A stretch of DNA of 64,000 nucleotides from Enterococcus moraviensis ATCC BAA-383 (GTDB taxonomy: Bacteria > Bacillota > Bacilli > Lactobacillales > Enterococcaceae), in contig NZ_ASWB01000001.1 of the NCBI RefSeq assembly GCF_000407445.1, positions 868,001 through 932,000 on the forward strand, in the 5' to 3' direction. This document shows, in pieces, positions 35,923-44,948 of this stretch; position 1 is the stretch's first letter, and every line of letters begins with the position of its first letter. The translations under genes were made by a program, and so were the position numbers. The notes below the pieces were generated by a model. That model ran no database searches. It was not told where the DNA came from and was given only the letters and a program-made list of their open reading frames with translations.

Positions 35923-37089
35923 TTATGGATTGACAGCATCCGCAGATGTTTCTTTTCCTTCAGTCAAGCCTAATACGACTGCTGATTTTTCAGGGTTATG
36001 ATCTTTATCCATTGTCATTTTTCCTGTTACACCAACGAAGTCTTTTAATGAAGCTAAACCTTCTGTAATTTCTTTTGAATCAGCTGAATCTTTGTCTTCT
36101 ATCGCTTGTTTTAGCATGTAAACAGAATCATAACCTAATGCGTTAAATGCAGATGGTTGTTTATCATATTTTTTCTTAAATGCTTCTACAAATGGTTTTA
36201 CTTTATCAGTTGCAGGTGCTTTTTCTGAGAAGTGACCTGTGTAATACACTTCAGATACATTTTTCGCCCCAGCGATTTCAACTAGTTTTTCATCACCGAA
36301 TCCATCTGCCCCAAGAATTGGTTTGTCGATGCCCATCTCACGTGCTTGTTTGATGATTAAACCAGCTTCAGAATAATAGCCTGGGATGTAGATTGCATCA
36401 TAGTCTAGATCCTTGATTTTCGTTAAGATTGCTTGGAAATCTTTATCTCCTGCTGTGAATGTTTCTTCCTTGGCAATTTTGCCTTTAAACGTATCTTTGA
36501 ATGATTTCGTTAATCCAATTGCGTAATCACTTGAATTATCACCAATGATTACCACATTTTTTGCTTTTAAGTTATCTTGTGCAAAGTTCGCTAAAATAAC
36601 CCCTTGGAATGTATCTTGGAAACAAGCTCTGAAAATGTATTCCTGTACTTTATCATTTACAAGCGTAATACTATCATCTGTACCGGAAGGTGTAATGACA
36701 GGTACCGCTGCTTTCGTCATATTCGGAATTGTTGCCTTTGTTGCTCCAGATGTTGCGGGTCCGATCACTGCAACAACTTTATCTTTTGCAGTTAAATTGG
36801 CAGCAACAGATGTTGCTTCTCCATTTTCTGATTTATTATCTTTTTCGATCAATTCTAATTTCTTACCAAGAACGCCACCTGATGCATTGATTTCTTCAAC
36901 AGCTAAAGTGATTCCTTCTTTTTCAGCATTACCGTACGCTGAAACATCTCCAGAAAGTTCTAGGTTCGTCCCAATTTTGATTGTTTCTCCCTCAGTCTTA
37001 TTTCCAGCACCACTTGCACCTCCGCCAGCTGTTGGACCACAAGCTGCTAATAGAAATAGACTAGCAAATAAAAAACTAAATTTTTTCAT
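35923..37089 (-). CDS. livJ: Branched-chain amino acid ABC transporter substrate-binding lipoprotein
   Basis: A 388-residue periplasmic-binding-fold lipoprotein. Lipobox LLAAC gives Cys17. The mature part (IKIGTNLELSGDVSAYGNAEKEGITLAVEEINASGGVLGKKLELI) is a Peripla_BP_6 receptor of the Leu/Ile/Val family. It binds amino acids outside the cell. The ATG at 37089 has GGGAGG 7 bases upstream, and the signal peptide begins there. First gene of the liv operon, behind a CodY box. Confidence 0.94.
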   Translation of the reverse strand: MKKFSFLFASLFLLAACGPTAGGGASGAGNKTEGETIKIGTNLELSGDVSAYGNAEKEGITLAVEEINASGGVLGKKLELIEKDNKSENGEATSVAANLTAKDKVVAVIGPATSGATKATIPNMTKAAVPVITPSGTDDSITLVNDKVQEYIFRACFQDTFQGVILANFAQDNLKAKNVVIIGDNSSDYAIGLTKSFKDTFKGKIAKEETFTAGDKDFQAILTKIKDLDYDAIYIPGYYSEAGLIIKQAREMGIDKPILGADGFGDEKLVEIAGAKNVSEVYYTGHFSEKAPATDKVKPFVEAFKKKYDKQPSAFNALGYDSVYMLKQAIEDKDSADSKEITEGLASLKDFVGVTGKMTMDKDHNPEKSAVVLGLTEGKETSADAVNP

Positions 37090-37300
37090 TTTGTTTCCTC
37101 CCTTGATTTTAAAACTTGTTGTGCGACTAAGCTCTGGCTGGAAAATAGGCAAAACAGAATGAAGTACTTTTTACCACAATCAGTGTTTATCTTTTTCCTA
37201 GAGAAATAGCACAAAAAGCTAGATGATTTTAAAGCTGAACGAATTCGTAAAGCCAGATTATTTTCTTTGCATAAATAATTATTAAAGAAGTATGTATACA

Positions 37301-37346
37301 AATATAATCAATAATAAAAGAAATGTCAATGAATTTTCAGAAAATT
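37301..37346 (-). promoter_or_regulatory. liv promoter with perfect CodY box
   Basis: On the minus strand AATTTTCTGAAAATT (37346-37332) is a 15/15 match to the CodY consensus AATTTTCWGAAAATT. Two bases downstream comes TTGACA (37329-37324), then 17 bp, then TATATT (37306-37301). CodY bound at the -35 edge would repress the operon when branched-chain amino acids and GTP are plentiful. Confidence 0.88.
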
Positions 37347-37489
37347 CCTATAATTCAAATTATTAAACTTGATTTTTCCTATTCGCTTACAGAATCTCTC
37401 AACATGTTTTTACTTTTATTTTTCTTTAATTAAGAGATTTATGACATCCACCAATACTTTATTGATCCCACTCAGTATTTGAGATAAAT

Positions 37490-37533
37490 GGAAAAATGAC
37501 TAGAATAAGACATTGATGTACAAGTCATTTTCC
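37490..37533 (-). terminator. Hairpin downstream of the BspA-like gene
   Basis: GGAAAAATGACT and AGTCATTTTCC form an 11-bp stem with one bulged base around a 21-base loop. It lies about 85 bp past the stop of the minus-strand gene. The tail is only moderately T-rich. Confidence 0.5.
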
Positions 37534-37616
37534 GTCCTAATAAAACTGACAGAAGCCACTTGCAGGTCGATCCTTATCCTAGTCATTCTGTTATACGCAA
37601 CGTTATTTACTACTTT

Positions 37617-40529
37617 TTATTGTACAATACTTACAGGCGTTCGCAGCACTTCTATTCCTTGTTCATTTAAAACAGCTACTTCTACTTTATCTTTAGGAGA
37701 CAGAATCCCTACTCCTAATAATTTGAATGTACCGTCTTCTGCAATTTTCACTGTTTCTTGACGTCTGCGATTGACATATAACCGAACACTGCTTGCTGAT
37801 TTACCAGTAACTTTTCCTGTTACGAAAGGCGTGTCCAGCGTGTAGTTGTCCAGTGTCATTTCTACCTTAGCAGGTTGAACTGTAACGTTTTGACGTGTGA
37901 TTTCTGTACCATAACGATACCCTACAACTTCAACTTTATCACTCTCTTGTTCAATTAACCCGTCTACATCGAATGCAAATTGACGATTGGAGGTTAATAA
38001 TTTTCGTTCAATTTCTTTTCCGTTGATGATCAACGCGACATGGGTATGGAAATAATCGGTCTTACCTGAAACCGTTGTGTCTTCTGATAAAACATAGTCA
38101 TTTACCGTCAACTCATAGGCAATTTCTTCAACTTGGACCATGCCACGATCGATTTCTTCATTTTTGCTATCTAAAATAACGATCGTTACTTTATCTGTTG
38201 TATTAGCAACGGATTCTTCTGTATCTAGTTCAAAAAATCCATCACTAAAGATTGTTGCCGTGGAAATCAATTTATTATTGACCCATAGTTGGGCATTTTT
38301 AGGGTTTAATGCTGTGTCGATTTCCCCTGTAATAAAGTCATCTAATCCAAGATAAAATGGATCTAAGATCAGTGAACTATTTGCAGAAACATTTACAGTA
38401 GTTGTTGCTTTAAAGCCACCGTCTTCTGTTAGTGCGGTAATTTCTGTGGTACCTGATTTTAATCCAGTGACAAGACCTTCTTCTGTTACAGAAGCGATAG
38501 ATGCATCGGCAACAGAATACGTAACCTTTTTATTCGTTGCATTTTCTGGAAGAATTTTTGCTTGTAACTGGCTTTCTTCAGAAATCGTTAGGTTTAAAGC
38601 TGAAGGGGTGACCTCGATTCCAGTTACCTCAATACCTGCTTTCTTTTCACGGATGTATTTCCCCGGTTTCGTTCCATCATAGTTCGCCATGAACCTTGAA
38701 CTGCTCTCATAGCTATTTTCAGCTTCTGAAGAATCTAAGAGCCATCTTCCAGTATAAGGATCTCCTTTTTTCCTTTGTAACTGAGTTGATGAAGTAGGTT
38801 TAAAATTTGGACCTAGAATCAATACATCTAAAGAATCAGTTCTATAAAAAATACCATCTATTGATTTGACATTACTCGTGTCCCAATTACTTATGTTCAG
38901 TTCATAAAGGTTATGTGCGTAAGCAAACATGTTCGTCATCTCTCTTGTTTTTATTGTATTCCAAGTACTTAAATCTAATTTGGTCAAATTCACTGCTTGA
39001 TTAAACATCGAATTCATATCTAATACATTATTCGTATCCCAATTGATAAGGTTCAATTCTGCTATACCACTTGACTGAAACATATTAGACATATGCCAAA
39101 CATTACTTACATTCCAATTACTGATATCTAAGTCCGTTAACTTTGAAGTACCAGAAAACATTGAACTCATACTCGTCACTTTTCCTGTATCCCAGTCTGA
39201 TATATCTACTCCTGTTAAGCTTGAAGCGCCAGAAAACATTGAAGACATGTCCGTCACATTTCTTGTATCCCAGCTGCTTACACCTATATCAATCAGATTT
39301 GAACTATTATAAAACATGGAACGCATATCGGTAACGTTACTTGTATTCCAATTAGCTGTATCTATTCTAGTTAAGCTTTCAGCAGCTGAAAACATAGAAG
39401 ACATATCCGTCACTTTAGTTGTATCCCAACCACTGACATCTACATCCACCAAATTTGAAGCATCTTTAAACATCCAACCCATATCGGTAACGTTACTTGT
39501 ATTCCAATTAGCTATATCTATTTTAGTTAATCTTGTAGCAGCTGAAAACATAGAAGACATATCCGTCACTTGGCTCGTATCCCAATCACCTAAATCTAAA
39601 TCCATAAGATTAAAAGTACAGAAAAACATACCCGCCATATTAGTCACTTTACTTGTATTCCACTTGCTCAGGTCTAATTTTGTTAGACTTTCAGCACTAC
39701 TAAACATAGAAAACATATTTGTCACATTAATCGTATCCCACTCGCTTACATCTGCATCCGTCAGTTTTTCAGTATCACGAAATAGAGAGAGCATACTCGT
39801 CACTTTACTTGTATTCCAATTACTTACATCTACATCTGTCAGTTTTGAACAACAAAAAAATACTGCTCTCATGTTAGTCACCCCACCTGTATCAATAAGA
39901 TCTGCTCCTTCTATTGTTTCTAATGTACTTAAATATGCAAACATATGATCCATAGAGGAACTAGCTATAACTGGTTTAGTGAATTTAATGCATTTTATGT
40001 CCTCCCAATCAGAAAGACTATCCCATTCTATACGACTAATATTATTATTCCTATCAGTATTCGGAAGTTCCCCACCTCCAAAGGTAAGTGTCTGGCTCTT
40101 TGCATCCCATTCCCAAGGCACTGTACCAAATGTCCCTTCCACTTTTGCTTTGATGGTTAGTGCCACGTCTCCACTTAATCCACTTTCTGTTTTGGCTGTG
40201 ATCGTTACAGTCCCAGCTTTAAGAGCCGTAACTACTCCTGTTTCAGAAACAGTCGCTAACGCTTCATCACTGGATGTCCAAGTAAGTTTAGCTGTACTAT
40301 TTTCTGGCGTAAATACAGTTGTTAATTGCTGCGTTTGTCCTTCTTTTAGCTCTTTTTTTTCTGCGTTCACAACAAGCGCTGTTGGCTCATTGTCTTCTGC
40401 AACTTTTACTGTTTGTTCTGGAATAGCTTCTATGCTGTTACTTTCTTCTGCGAAAGCAGCGGTTCCATATGCGCTAACTAATCCCAGAGCCCCTACGATC
40501 AACCCATTGATAACTACTGATTTTTTCAT
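37617..40529 (-). CDS. BspA-like (DUF285) secreted surface protein with Big_2 domains
   Basis: A 970-residue protein. Signal peptide about 1-27 (ending AAFA). A Big_2 Ig-like domain near residues 50-130 (NSTAKLTWTSSDEALATVSETGVVTALKAGTVTITAK) precedes 14 consecutive ~26-residue DUF285 units of the form WDTSxVTxMSSMFxxAxxLTxxDxSxW (about 215-580). A second Big_2 domain follows (about 635-715) and then three Ig-like modules of about 80 residues to the end. There is no LPxTG motif, no C-terminal hydrophobic span and no GW or WxL module visible, so its surface attachment is unclear. It is preceded by a lipoprotein gene, 15 bp away. Confidence 0.88.
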   Translation of the reverse strand: MKKSVVINGLIVGALGLVSAYGTAAFAEESNSIEAIPEQTVKVAEDNEPTALVVNAEKKELKEGQTQQLTTVFTPENSTAKLTWTSSDEALATVSETGVVTALKAGTVTITAKTESGLSGDVALTIKAKVEGTFGTVPWEWDAKSQTLTFGGGELPNTDRNNNISRIEWDSLSDWEDIKCIKFTKPVIASSSMDHMFAYLSTLETIEGADLIDTGGVTNMRAVFFCCSKLTDVDVSNWNTSKVTSMLSLFRDTEKLTDADVSEWDTINVTNMFSMFSSAESLTKLDLSKWNTSKVTNMAGMFFCTFNLMDLDLGDWDTSQVTDMSSMFSAATRLTKIDIANWNTSNVTDMGWMFKDASNLVDVDVSGWDTTKVTDMSSMFSAAESLTRIDTANWNTSNVTDMRSMFYNSSNLIDIGVSSWDTRNVTDMSSMFSGASSLTGVDISDWDTGKVTSMSSMFSGTSKLTDLDISNWNVSNVWHMSNMFQSSGIAELNLINWDTNNVLDMNSMFNQAVNLTKLDLSTWNTIKTREMTNMFAYAHNLYELNISNWDTSNVKSIDGIFYRTDSLDVLILGPNFKPTSSTQLQRKKGDPYTGRWLLDSSEAENSYESSSRFMANYDGTKPGKYIREKKAGIEVTGIEVTPSALNLTISEESQLQAKILPENATNKKVTYSVADASIASVTEEGLVTGLKSGTTEITALTEDGGFKATTTVNVSANSSLILDPFYLGLDDFITGEIDTALNPKNAQLWVNNKLISTATIFSDGFFELDTEESVANTTDKVTIVILDSKNEEIDRGMVQVEEIAYELTVNDYVLSEDTTVSGKTDYFHTHVALIINGKEIERKLLTSNRQFAFDVDGLIEQESDKVEVVGYRYGTEITRQNVTVQPAKVEMTLDNYTLDTPFVTGKVTGKSASSVRLYVNRRRQETVKIAEDGTFKLLGVGILSPKDKVEVAVLNEQGIEVLRTPVSIVQ

Positions 40530-40544
40530 TCTTCTTCTCCTTTT

Positions 40545-40994
40545 CTATTTTTCTTTTTTAAACCCTAACTTTATAAGTTGCGCTTCATTTGCCTCTTCAC
40601 TTGCAGTAGCAAATGATTCATTTGGCAACGAGATAAGCGAGATTTCCTTGGCATCTTTCGTTGATACTTTTTTCAAGTCCACTTCAATGGTTTCTACGGC
40701 TGCTTTTTCAGTAAAATCAATGGTATAGTGAATCCCTTTTTTATCGCTGTACAATTTTTTACTAGGCTCCAACAGCTTCTCTGCTTTTGTTTTGGTTGTT
40801 ATGCCCATTGTCTTATACTGAATCGTTGTCGTAATTTTTTGCTTCGATAATTCGTCTTTCTTGTGAATATTTTGAACTTTTACATTTTCATCATCTTGTT
40901 TCAAAACAAAGGTTGTCGTCTGTTCTTGTTCTGTACAGGCGGAAAGGGAAAATAGCACAAACATCCCCATAATACAAAAAACATTTTTTTTCAT
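40545..40994 (-). CDS. YehR-like lipoprotein (DUF1307)
   Basis: A 149-residue lipoprotein. Lipobox LSAC gives Cys20 (MKKNVFCIMGMFVLFSLSAC). The mature part fits DUF1307 (KITTTIQYKTMGITTKT, KGIHYTIDFTEKAAVETIEVDLKKV). Function unknown. It lies 15 bp upstream of the BspA-like gene and is probably co-transcribed with it. Confidence 0.8.
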   Translation of the reverse strand: MKKNVFCIMGMFVLFSLSACTEQEQTTTFVLKQDDENVKVQNIHKKDELSKQKITTTIQYKTMGITTKTKAEKLLEPSKKLYSDKKGIHYTIDFTEKAAVETIEVDLKKVSTKDAKEISLISLPNESFATASEEANEAQLIKLGFKKEK

Positions 40995-41073
40995 CCTTTT
41001 ACCTTCTTTCTTCTTAAACTATATATATTGTAACAAATAAATAATTAAAAGTCTCCTATTATCCTATAAAAGT

Positions 41074-41115
41074 AAAAAAGACAATAAAACCAATGTGGTT
41101 TTACTGTCTTTTTTT
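41074..41115 (-). terminator. Terminator after the ROK kinase gene
   Basis: Stem AAAAAAGACA-TAAAACC with GGTTTTA-TGTCTTTTTT (one mismatch) and a 4-base loop, 57 bp past the ROK stop. Confidence 0.85.
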
Positions 41116-41172
41116 AGTCTACTATTCAATTTTGAAGGCCAGTGGAAAATAGCAGCTTGCATTCATTAGCCC

Positions 41173-42048
41173 TTATCTATTTTTGTGGATGGCTATAAAA
41201 TTAGCCGCTGCTCCAATCAGGTTTGCATCATTTTCATATTTACACGTCACTATTTGCGGGACAAAGTCATTCAACTCAAAATGCGCTAGTTTTTCTTTCA
41301 TACGACGATTGATTTCATCTAGTAATCCTTTTTTAGCAGAAACCCCGCCACCTAAAACGATGATCTCTGGATCAAGAGAAAATTGAATACTAAACAATCC
41401 TTGTGTTAAATACTCGTAAAAATTATTCACTTCTTCTTTAGCCAGTTCATCACCAGTCTCCGCGAAATGAAACACATCTTCTCCAGAAAAGGTTTCTTTT
41501 TCTACCCCTTTTCGTTCACAATAGCGCCAAGCCATTTGGACTGCTGTTCCTAATTGACTAAATGTTTTCCCATCATTTAAGTACATTAAACCAAATTCTC
41601 CGCCATAAAGATGGGCACCTTTTGTGATTTCTCCTTTATGAAAAATTGCACCACCGATTCCCGTTCCAACAACAACAAACGCAACCTCTTGTTTTCCTTT
41701 GGCCGCCCCTTCATAAATTTCCGCCATCCCTGCACAATTTGCATCATTTTCGATTGCAACAGGTAGATTGAACAGCTCCTCTAATTCTTTATAAATGTTA
41801 AATCTATGAATATATGGAATTGCCGAAATACCATTGATCATCTGCTTATCAGCGTCTACTACTCCAGGTGCACTAAATGCTACACCTTCTAATACTTGGT
41901 TTGACTCTTCAAACACCGTTAATAAAGACGCTTTCATTTCTTCCCACGTTTTAGGAGTAGTGAATTTCCCTTTATTCAACATCTCCTGTCCGTTCCAAAT
42001 TCCATGTTTTACTGCTGACCCACCAAAATCAAATGCTAATATTGCCAT
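41173..42048 (-). CDS. ROK family sugar kinase (zinc-motif lacking)
   Basis: A 291-residue ROK protein. ATP-phosphate loop FDFGGSAVKHG at the N-terminus, catalytic Asp in IENDANCAG, and GTGIGGAIF. The usual ROK zinc motif (GHxxxx...CxCGxxGC) is replaced by YGGEFGLMYLNDG, which resembles beta-glucoside kinase-type ROK proteins rather than glucokinase. It has no helix-turn-helix, so it is an enzyme and not a repressor. Substrate not determined. It lies 20 bp downstream of yidD. Confidence 0.87.
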   Translation of the reverse strand: MAILAFDFGGSAVKHGIWNGQEMLNKGKFTTPKTWEEMKASLLTVFEESNQVLEGVAFSAPGVVDADKQMINGISAIPYIHRFNIYKELEELFNLPVAIENDANCAGMAEIYEGAAKGKQEVAFVVVGTGIGGAIFHKGEITKGAHLYGGEFGLMYLNDGKTFSQLGTAVQMAWRYCERKGVEKETFSGEDVFHFAETGDELAKEEVNNFYEYLTQGLFSIQFSLDPEIIVLGGGVSAKKGLLDEINRRMKEKLAHFELNDFVPQIVTCKYENDANLIGAAANFIAIHKNR

Positions 42049-42068
42049 CTCAAAATGCCCACCTTCGT

Positions 42069-42359
42069 CTATTTAGTCTGTTTATTTCTTCTATAATTAT
42101 AAGGACCATGATATTCTTGATCTGGATTTCTCTTTAAGCTAAATTTCAATGGTACATAATCAATTCCACCTTTTGTAAGTGGATGACACCTTAAAAACCT
42201 TGCTGTCCCCATCGTTACCCCTTTGATACTGCCATGTGTTTGGATCGCATCAATCATATATTGTGAACAGGTTGGATGATAACGACAACTAGGCGGAAGT
42301 CCCGGTGAAATAAATCTTTGGTAAAAACGGACCATTCCAATAAAAACGTTTCCTGCCAT
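42069..42359 (-). CDS. yidD: Membrane protein insertion efficiency factor YidD
   Basis: A 96-residue protein with the family motifs [31 protein letters not shown] and [20 protein letters not shown]. It helps YidC-dependent insertion at the inner leaflet. The ATG at 42359 has AGAGGGA upstream; a longer frame to 42416 lacks an SD. Confidence 0.95.
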   Translation of the reverse strand: MAGNVFIGMVRFYQRFISPGLPPSCRYHPTCSQYMIDAIQTHGSIKGVTMGTARFLRCHPLTKGGIDYVPLKFSLKRNPDQEYHGPYNYRRNKQTK

Positions 42360-42579
42360 TTCTTCCCTCTTTTCTATATACGAAAAAACTATACCTTGTT
42401 TTATAATTGAATGCAAGTTTACAAATACAAAAACGAACTATTTTCATAAAAATTCCTAACACTTAAAAAAGAAAACTATTCAAATTTCTAAAAGGATGAT
42501 AAAATTATAATAAGAAGCGACTGATTCTGATATCAGGTCTTCTCTTCAATCAATCTAAAATGAAATGGAGCAAATTACG

Positions 42580-42729
42580 ATGGGCTTAAAATTTGAACGT
42601 ACTGACGACTTAGATAAATTGTTTGATTCTTTTGCAGTAGACCCTAAAAAAGTTGAAATGCCAAAAGAAGAACTTGAAAAGCAAGCAGCAAAAGCGGCAC
42701 AAAAAGAAGAAAAAAAGAAGGAACAATAA
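42580..42729 (+). CDS. Conserved 49-residue small protein (SPJ_0845-like)
   Basis: A short gene encoding MGLKFERTDDLDKLFDSF, a middle AVDPKKVEMPKEELEKQ and a lysine/glutamate-rich tail. GGAG lies 8 bases before the ATG. The terminator overlaps its stop codon. A TATAAT about 70 bp upstream may be its promoter. It resembles a small conserved lactic-acid-bacterial protein that I know as the SPJ_0845 family, of unknown function; the family name is from memory. It is convergent with engB. Confidence 0.75.
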   Translation: MGLKFERTDDLDKLFDSFAVDPKKVEMPKEELEKQAAKAAQKEEKKKEQ

Positions 42730-42774
42730 AAAATTAGCTTTGACGACTCTTGGAGATGTCAAAGCTAATTTTTT
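42728..42774. terminator. Bidirectional terminator between the 49-residue gene and engB
   Basis: Perfect 17-bp stem AAAAAATTAGCTTTGAC/GTCAAAGCTAATTTTTT with a 13-base loop between convergent genes; the left arm includes part of the TAA stop. Confidence 0.92.
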
Positions 42775-42775
42775 A

Positions 42776-43357
42776 TTATAAATACTTTTCAATCGCTTGC
42801 CAAGCTTCTTCTTTGCCCTCTTTTGTTTGTGAAGAGAAAAGAATAAAATCATCAGATTTGTCAAAATTCAACGCTTTTTTGATGATACTTTCATGCTTAT
42901 TCCACTTACCACGAGGAATTTTATCTTTTTTCGTCGCCACAACGATCACTGGAATATCATAGTATTTTAAAAACTCATACATTTGGATATCTTCTTGTGT
43001 TGGTGCATGACGCAAATCAACTAAAGAAACAACGGCTTTTAATTGTTCTCTTGTTGTCATATACGTTTCGATCATTTCGCCCCATTTCGCACGCTCCGTT
43101 TTAGAAACTTTTGCGTAACCATATCCAGGAACATCGACAAAATGCAATGCCTCTTCGATCAAGTAAAAATTCAATGTTTGTGTCTTCCCTGGTTTGCCAG
43201 AGGTTCTAGCCAAATTTTTCCGATTGATCAACGTATTGATAAAGGACGATTTTCCGACATTTGAGCGACCTGCTAAAGCAATTTCTGGAAGTTCTGTTTC
43301 CGGATATTGCTTAGGGGACACTGCACTTATAATAATTTCTGCATTATGAACTTTCAT
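42776..43357 (-). CDS. engB: Ribosome biogenesis GTPase YsxC/EngB
   Basis: A 193-residue TrmE-Era-type GTPase with G1 GRSNVGKS, G3 DVPGYGYA, G4 TKKDK and G5 SSQTK. It takes part in 50S subunit assembly. It lies downstream of clpX, the common Firmicutes order, with a hairpin element in the 147-bp gap. Confidence 0.95.
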   Translation of the reverse strand: MKVHNAEIIISAVSPKQYPETELPEIALAGRSNVGKSSFINTLINRKNLARTSGKPGKTQTLNFYLIEEALHFVDVPGYGYAKVSKTERAKWGEMIETYMTTREQLKAVVSLVDLRHAPTQEDIQMYEFLKYYDIPVIVVATKKDKIPRGKWNKHESIIKKALNFDKSDDFILFSSQTKEGKEEAWQAIEKYL

Positions 43358-43396
43358 CGTTTACCCTCCATTCTTTTTAAACTCAATAAAAAACAG

Positions 43397-43497
43397 TGGG
43401 ACAGAAGCAGTTGTTCGGAAATAGGTTGAACGAGAGAAAAGCCAAAAACTTTTCATCAAATTCTTCTTACTTCTCGAAACGAAACGCCTCTGTCCCA
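43397..43497 (-). terminator. Long hairpin element between clpX and engB
   Basis: TGGGACAGA (43397-43405) and TCTGTCCCA (43489-43497) form a perfect 9-bp outer stem around about 83 bases that include a GAGAAA/TTCTCG-type inner pairing. It lies 8 bp past the clpX stop. It may be a terminator/attenuator or a dispersed intergenic element; the length is unusual for a plain terminator. Confidence 0.6.
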
Positions 43498-43504
43498 ACC
43501 TTAA

Positions 43505-44758
43505 TTAACCAGCTTTTTTATCTTTTTTATTCGAAACTATTACTGGTTTACCTGTACCTTCAACAGCTGTTTCTGTGATGATGACTTTTTCGATTGAATC
43601 ATCTGACGGTACATCAAACATAACATCCATCATGATTTCTTCAATGATAGAACGTAAACCACGAGCGCCAGTATTACGTTCAATTGCTTTATTGGCAATT
43701 CCACGTAGTGCTTCTGGCTCGAATTCTAATTCTGTATCATCTAAAGACAATAATTTTTGATATTGTTTGACTAATGCATTTTTAGGTTCAGTCAAGATCC
43801 GAACCAAATCATCCGTCGTTAACTTCTCTAAAGCAGCTGTAACTGGTAAGCGTCCGATGAATTCAGGAATCAAACCGAATTTCAATAGATCTTCTGGAAT
43901 GATTTGTTGCATCACACTTTCGTCTTCATTCAGCTTGCTATTTTTTGTACCGAAACCGATTGTTTTCTCGCCTAAACGATTTTTGACCATGTTTTCGATT
44001 CCATCAAAAGCACCGCCGACAATAAACAACACATTTGTTGTATCGATTTGGATAAATTCTTGATGTGGATGCTTACGTCCGCCTTGTGGTGGTACACTAG
44101 CAACCGTTCCTTCCAAGATTTTAAGTAAGGCTTGTTGTACACCTTCACCTGAAACATCTCTTGTAATCGAAACATTTTCGCTCTTACGGGCAATTTTATC
44201 GATTTCATCAATATAAATGATCCCTTTTTCAGCGCGTTCCACATTAAAATCAGCAGATTGTAATAGTTTCAATAGAATGTTCTCTACGTCTTCTCCTACA
44301 TAGCCCGCTTCTGTTAAGCTTGTTGCGTCTGCAATTGCGAAAGGTACATTTAGTGTTCTAGCCAATGTTTGGGCTAAAAATGTTTTCCCAGAACCTGTTG
44401 GGCCAATTAAACAAATATTGCTCTTTTGTAACTCTACATCTTCCGAGCTTGAATTTTCTGATTGATTTACACGTTTATAGTGATTATAGACAGCCACTGC
44501 TAATGAGCGTTTTGCCTGATCTTGTCCAATTACATATTCGTTTAAGACATCCAATATTTCTTGAGGTTTTGGGACATCCGTTAATTCACGTACGGCTTCG
44601 TCGTAAAATTCTTCATCAATAATCTCTTTACATAGGTCTATACATTCATTACAAATATAGACACCTGGTCCTGCAACGATTTTTTTCACTTCTTCTTGTG
44701 TTTTACCACAGAATGAACAGCGAACTGTACCATTGTTGCTATTTGTATTATCGTACAT
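43505..44758 (-). CDS. clpX: ATP-dependent Clp protease ATP-binding subunit ClpX
   Basis: A 417-residue AAA+ unfoldase. An N-terminal C4 zinc finger (CSFCGK...CNEC), Walker A GPTGSGKT, Walker [11 protein letters not shown], the GYVGEDVE pore loop and the IGF ClpP-binding loop (KTIGFGTK) are all present. It delivers substrates to ClpP. The ATG at 44758 has GAGGGGTG upstream; the longer frame lacks an SD. A GACTGT/ACAGTC hairpin lies in the leader. Confidence 0.97.
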   Translation of the reverse strand: MYDNTNSNNGTVRCSFCGKTQEEVKKIVAGPGVYICNECIDLCKEIIDEEFYDEAVRELTDVPKPQEILDVLNEYVIGQDQAKRSLAVAVYNHYKRVNQSENSSSEDVELQKSNICLIGPTGSGKTFLAQTLARTLNVPFAIADATSLTEAGYVGEDVENILLKLLQSADFNVERAEKGIIYIDEIDKIARKSENVSITRDVSGEGVQQALLKILEGTVASVPPQGGRKHPHQEFIQIDTTNVLFIVGGAFDGIENMVKNRLGEKTIGFGTKNSKLNEDESVMQQIIPEDLLKFGLIPEFIGRLPVTAALEKLTTDDLVRILTEPKNALVKQYQKLLSLDDTELEFEPEALRGIANKAIERNTGARGLRSIIEEIMMDVMFDVPSDDSIEKVIITETAVEGTGKPVIVSNKKDKKAG

Positions 44759-44785
44759 GCGTGTCACCCCTCTAAAATTAAAAAT

Positions 44786-44801
44786 GACTGTCGATACAGT
44801 C
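44786..44801 (-). promoter_or_regulatory. Leader hairpin of clpX and upstream extended -10
   Basis: GACTGT (44786-44791) and ACAGTC (44796-44801) are perfectly inverted around 4 bases in the clpX 5' leader. Upstream on the minus strand a TGCTATTAT extended -10 is visible. The 190-bp gap to the lactonase gene holds both divergent promoters. Confidence 0.4.
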
Positions 44802-44948
44802 TTAAAATATAATAGCATAAATCAAGTGAAAATGCGAACATTGGATTTGTAAAGATTTGATAAATAAATGAATTCTTATGTTATACTAAAAGAGTTAAAT
44901 CAATTGCTGATTCTTGTAAAAAATTCAGTAAAAAATGGAGGGAATTTC

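Larger units (their letters stand above)
37090..37616. other. liv promoter region and downstream part of the BspA-like gene, no gene
   Basis: This 527-bp gap holds the liv promoter and CodY box (37301-37346), a relative of the 6092 palindrome at 37231-37255, and a hairpin at 37490-37533. No open frame with an RBS was found. Confidence 0.6.

Noticed and set aside
36545-37162. Plus-strand open frame of 205 codons over livJ
   Set aside because: Antisense shadow of a well-supported lipoprotein gene.
37153-37330. T-box leader for the liv operon
   Set aside because: No specifier stem, T-box sequence or antiterminator seen; the CodY box explains control.
39979-40728. Plus-strand open frame of 249 codons across the BspA-like gene start
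   Set aside because: Antisense to a clear signal peptide and Big_2 domain; low-complexity composition and no ribosome binding site.
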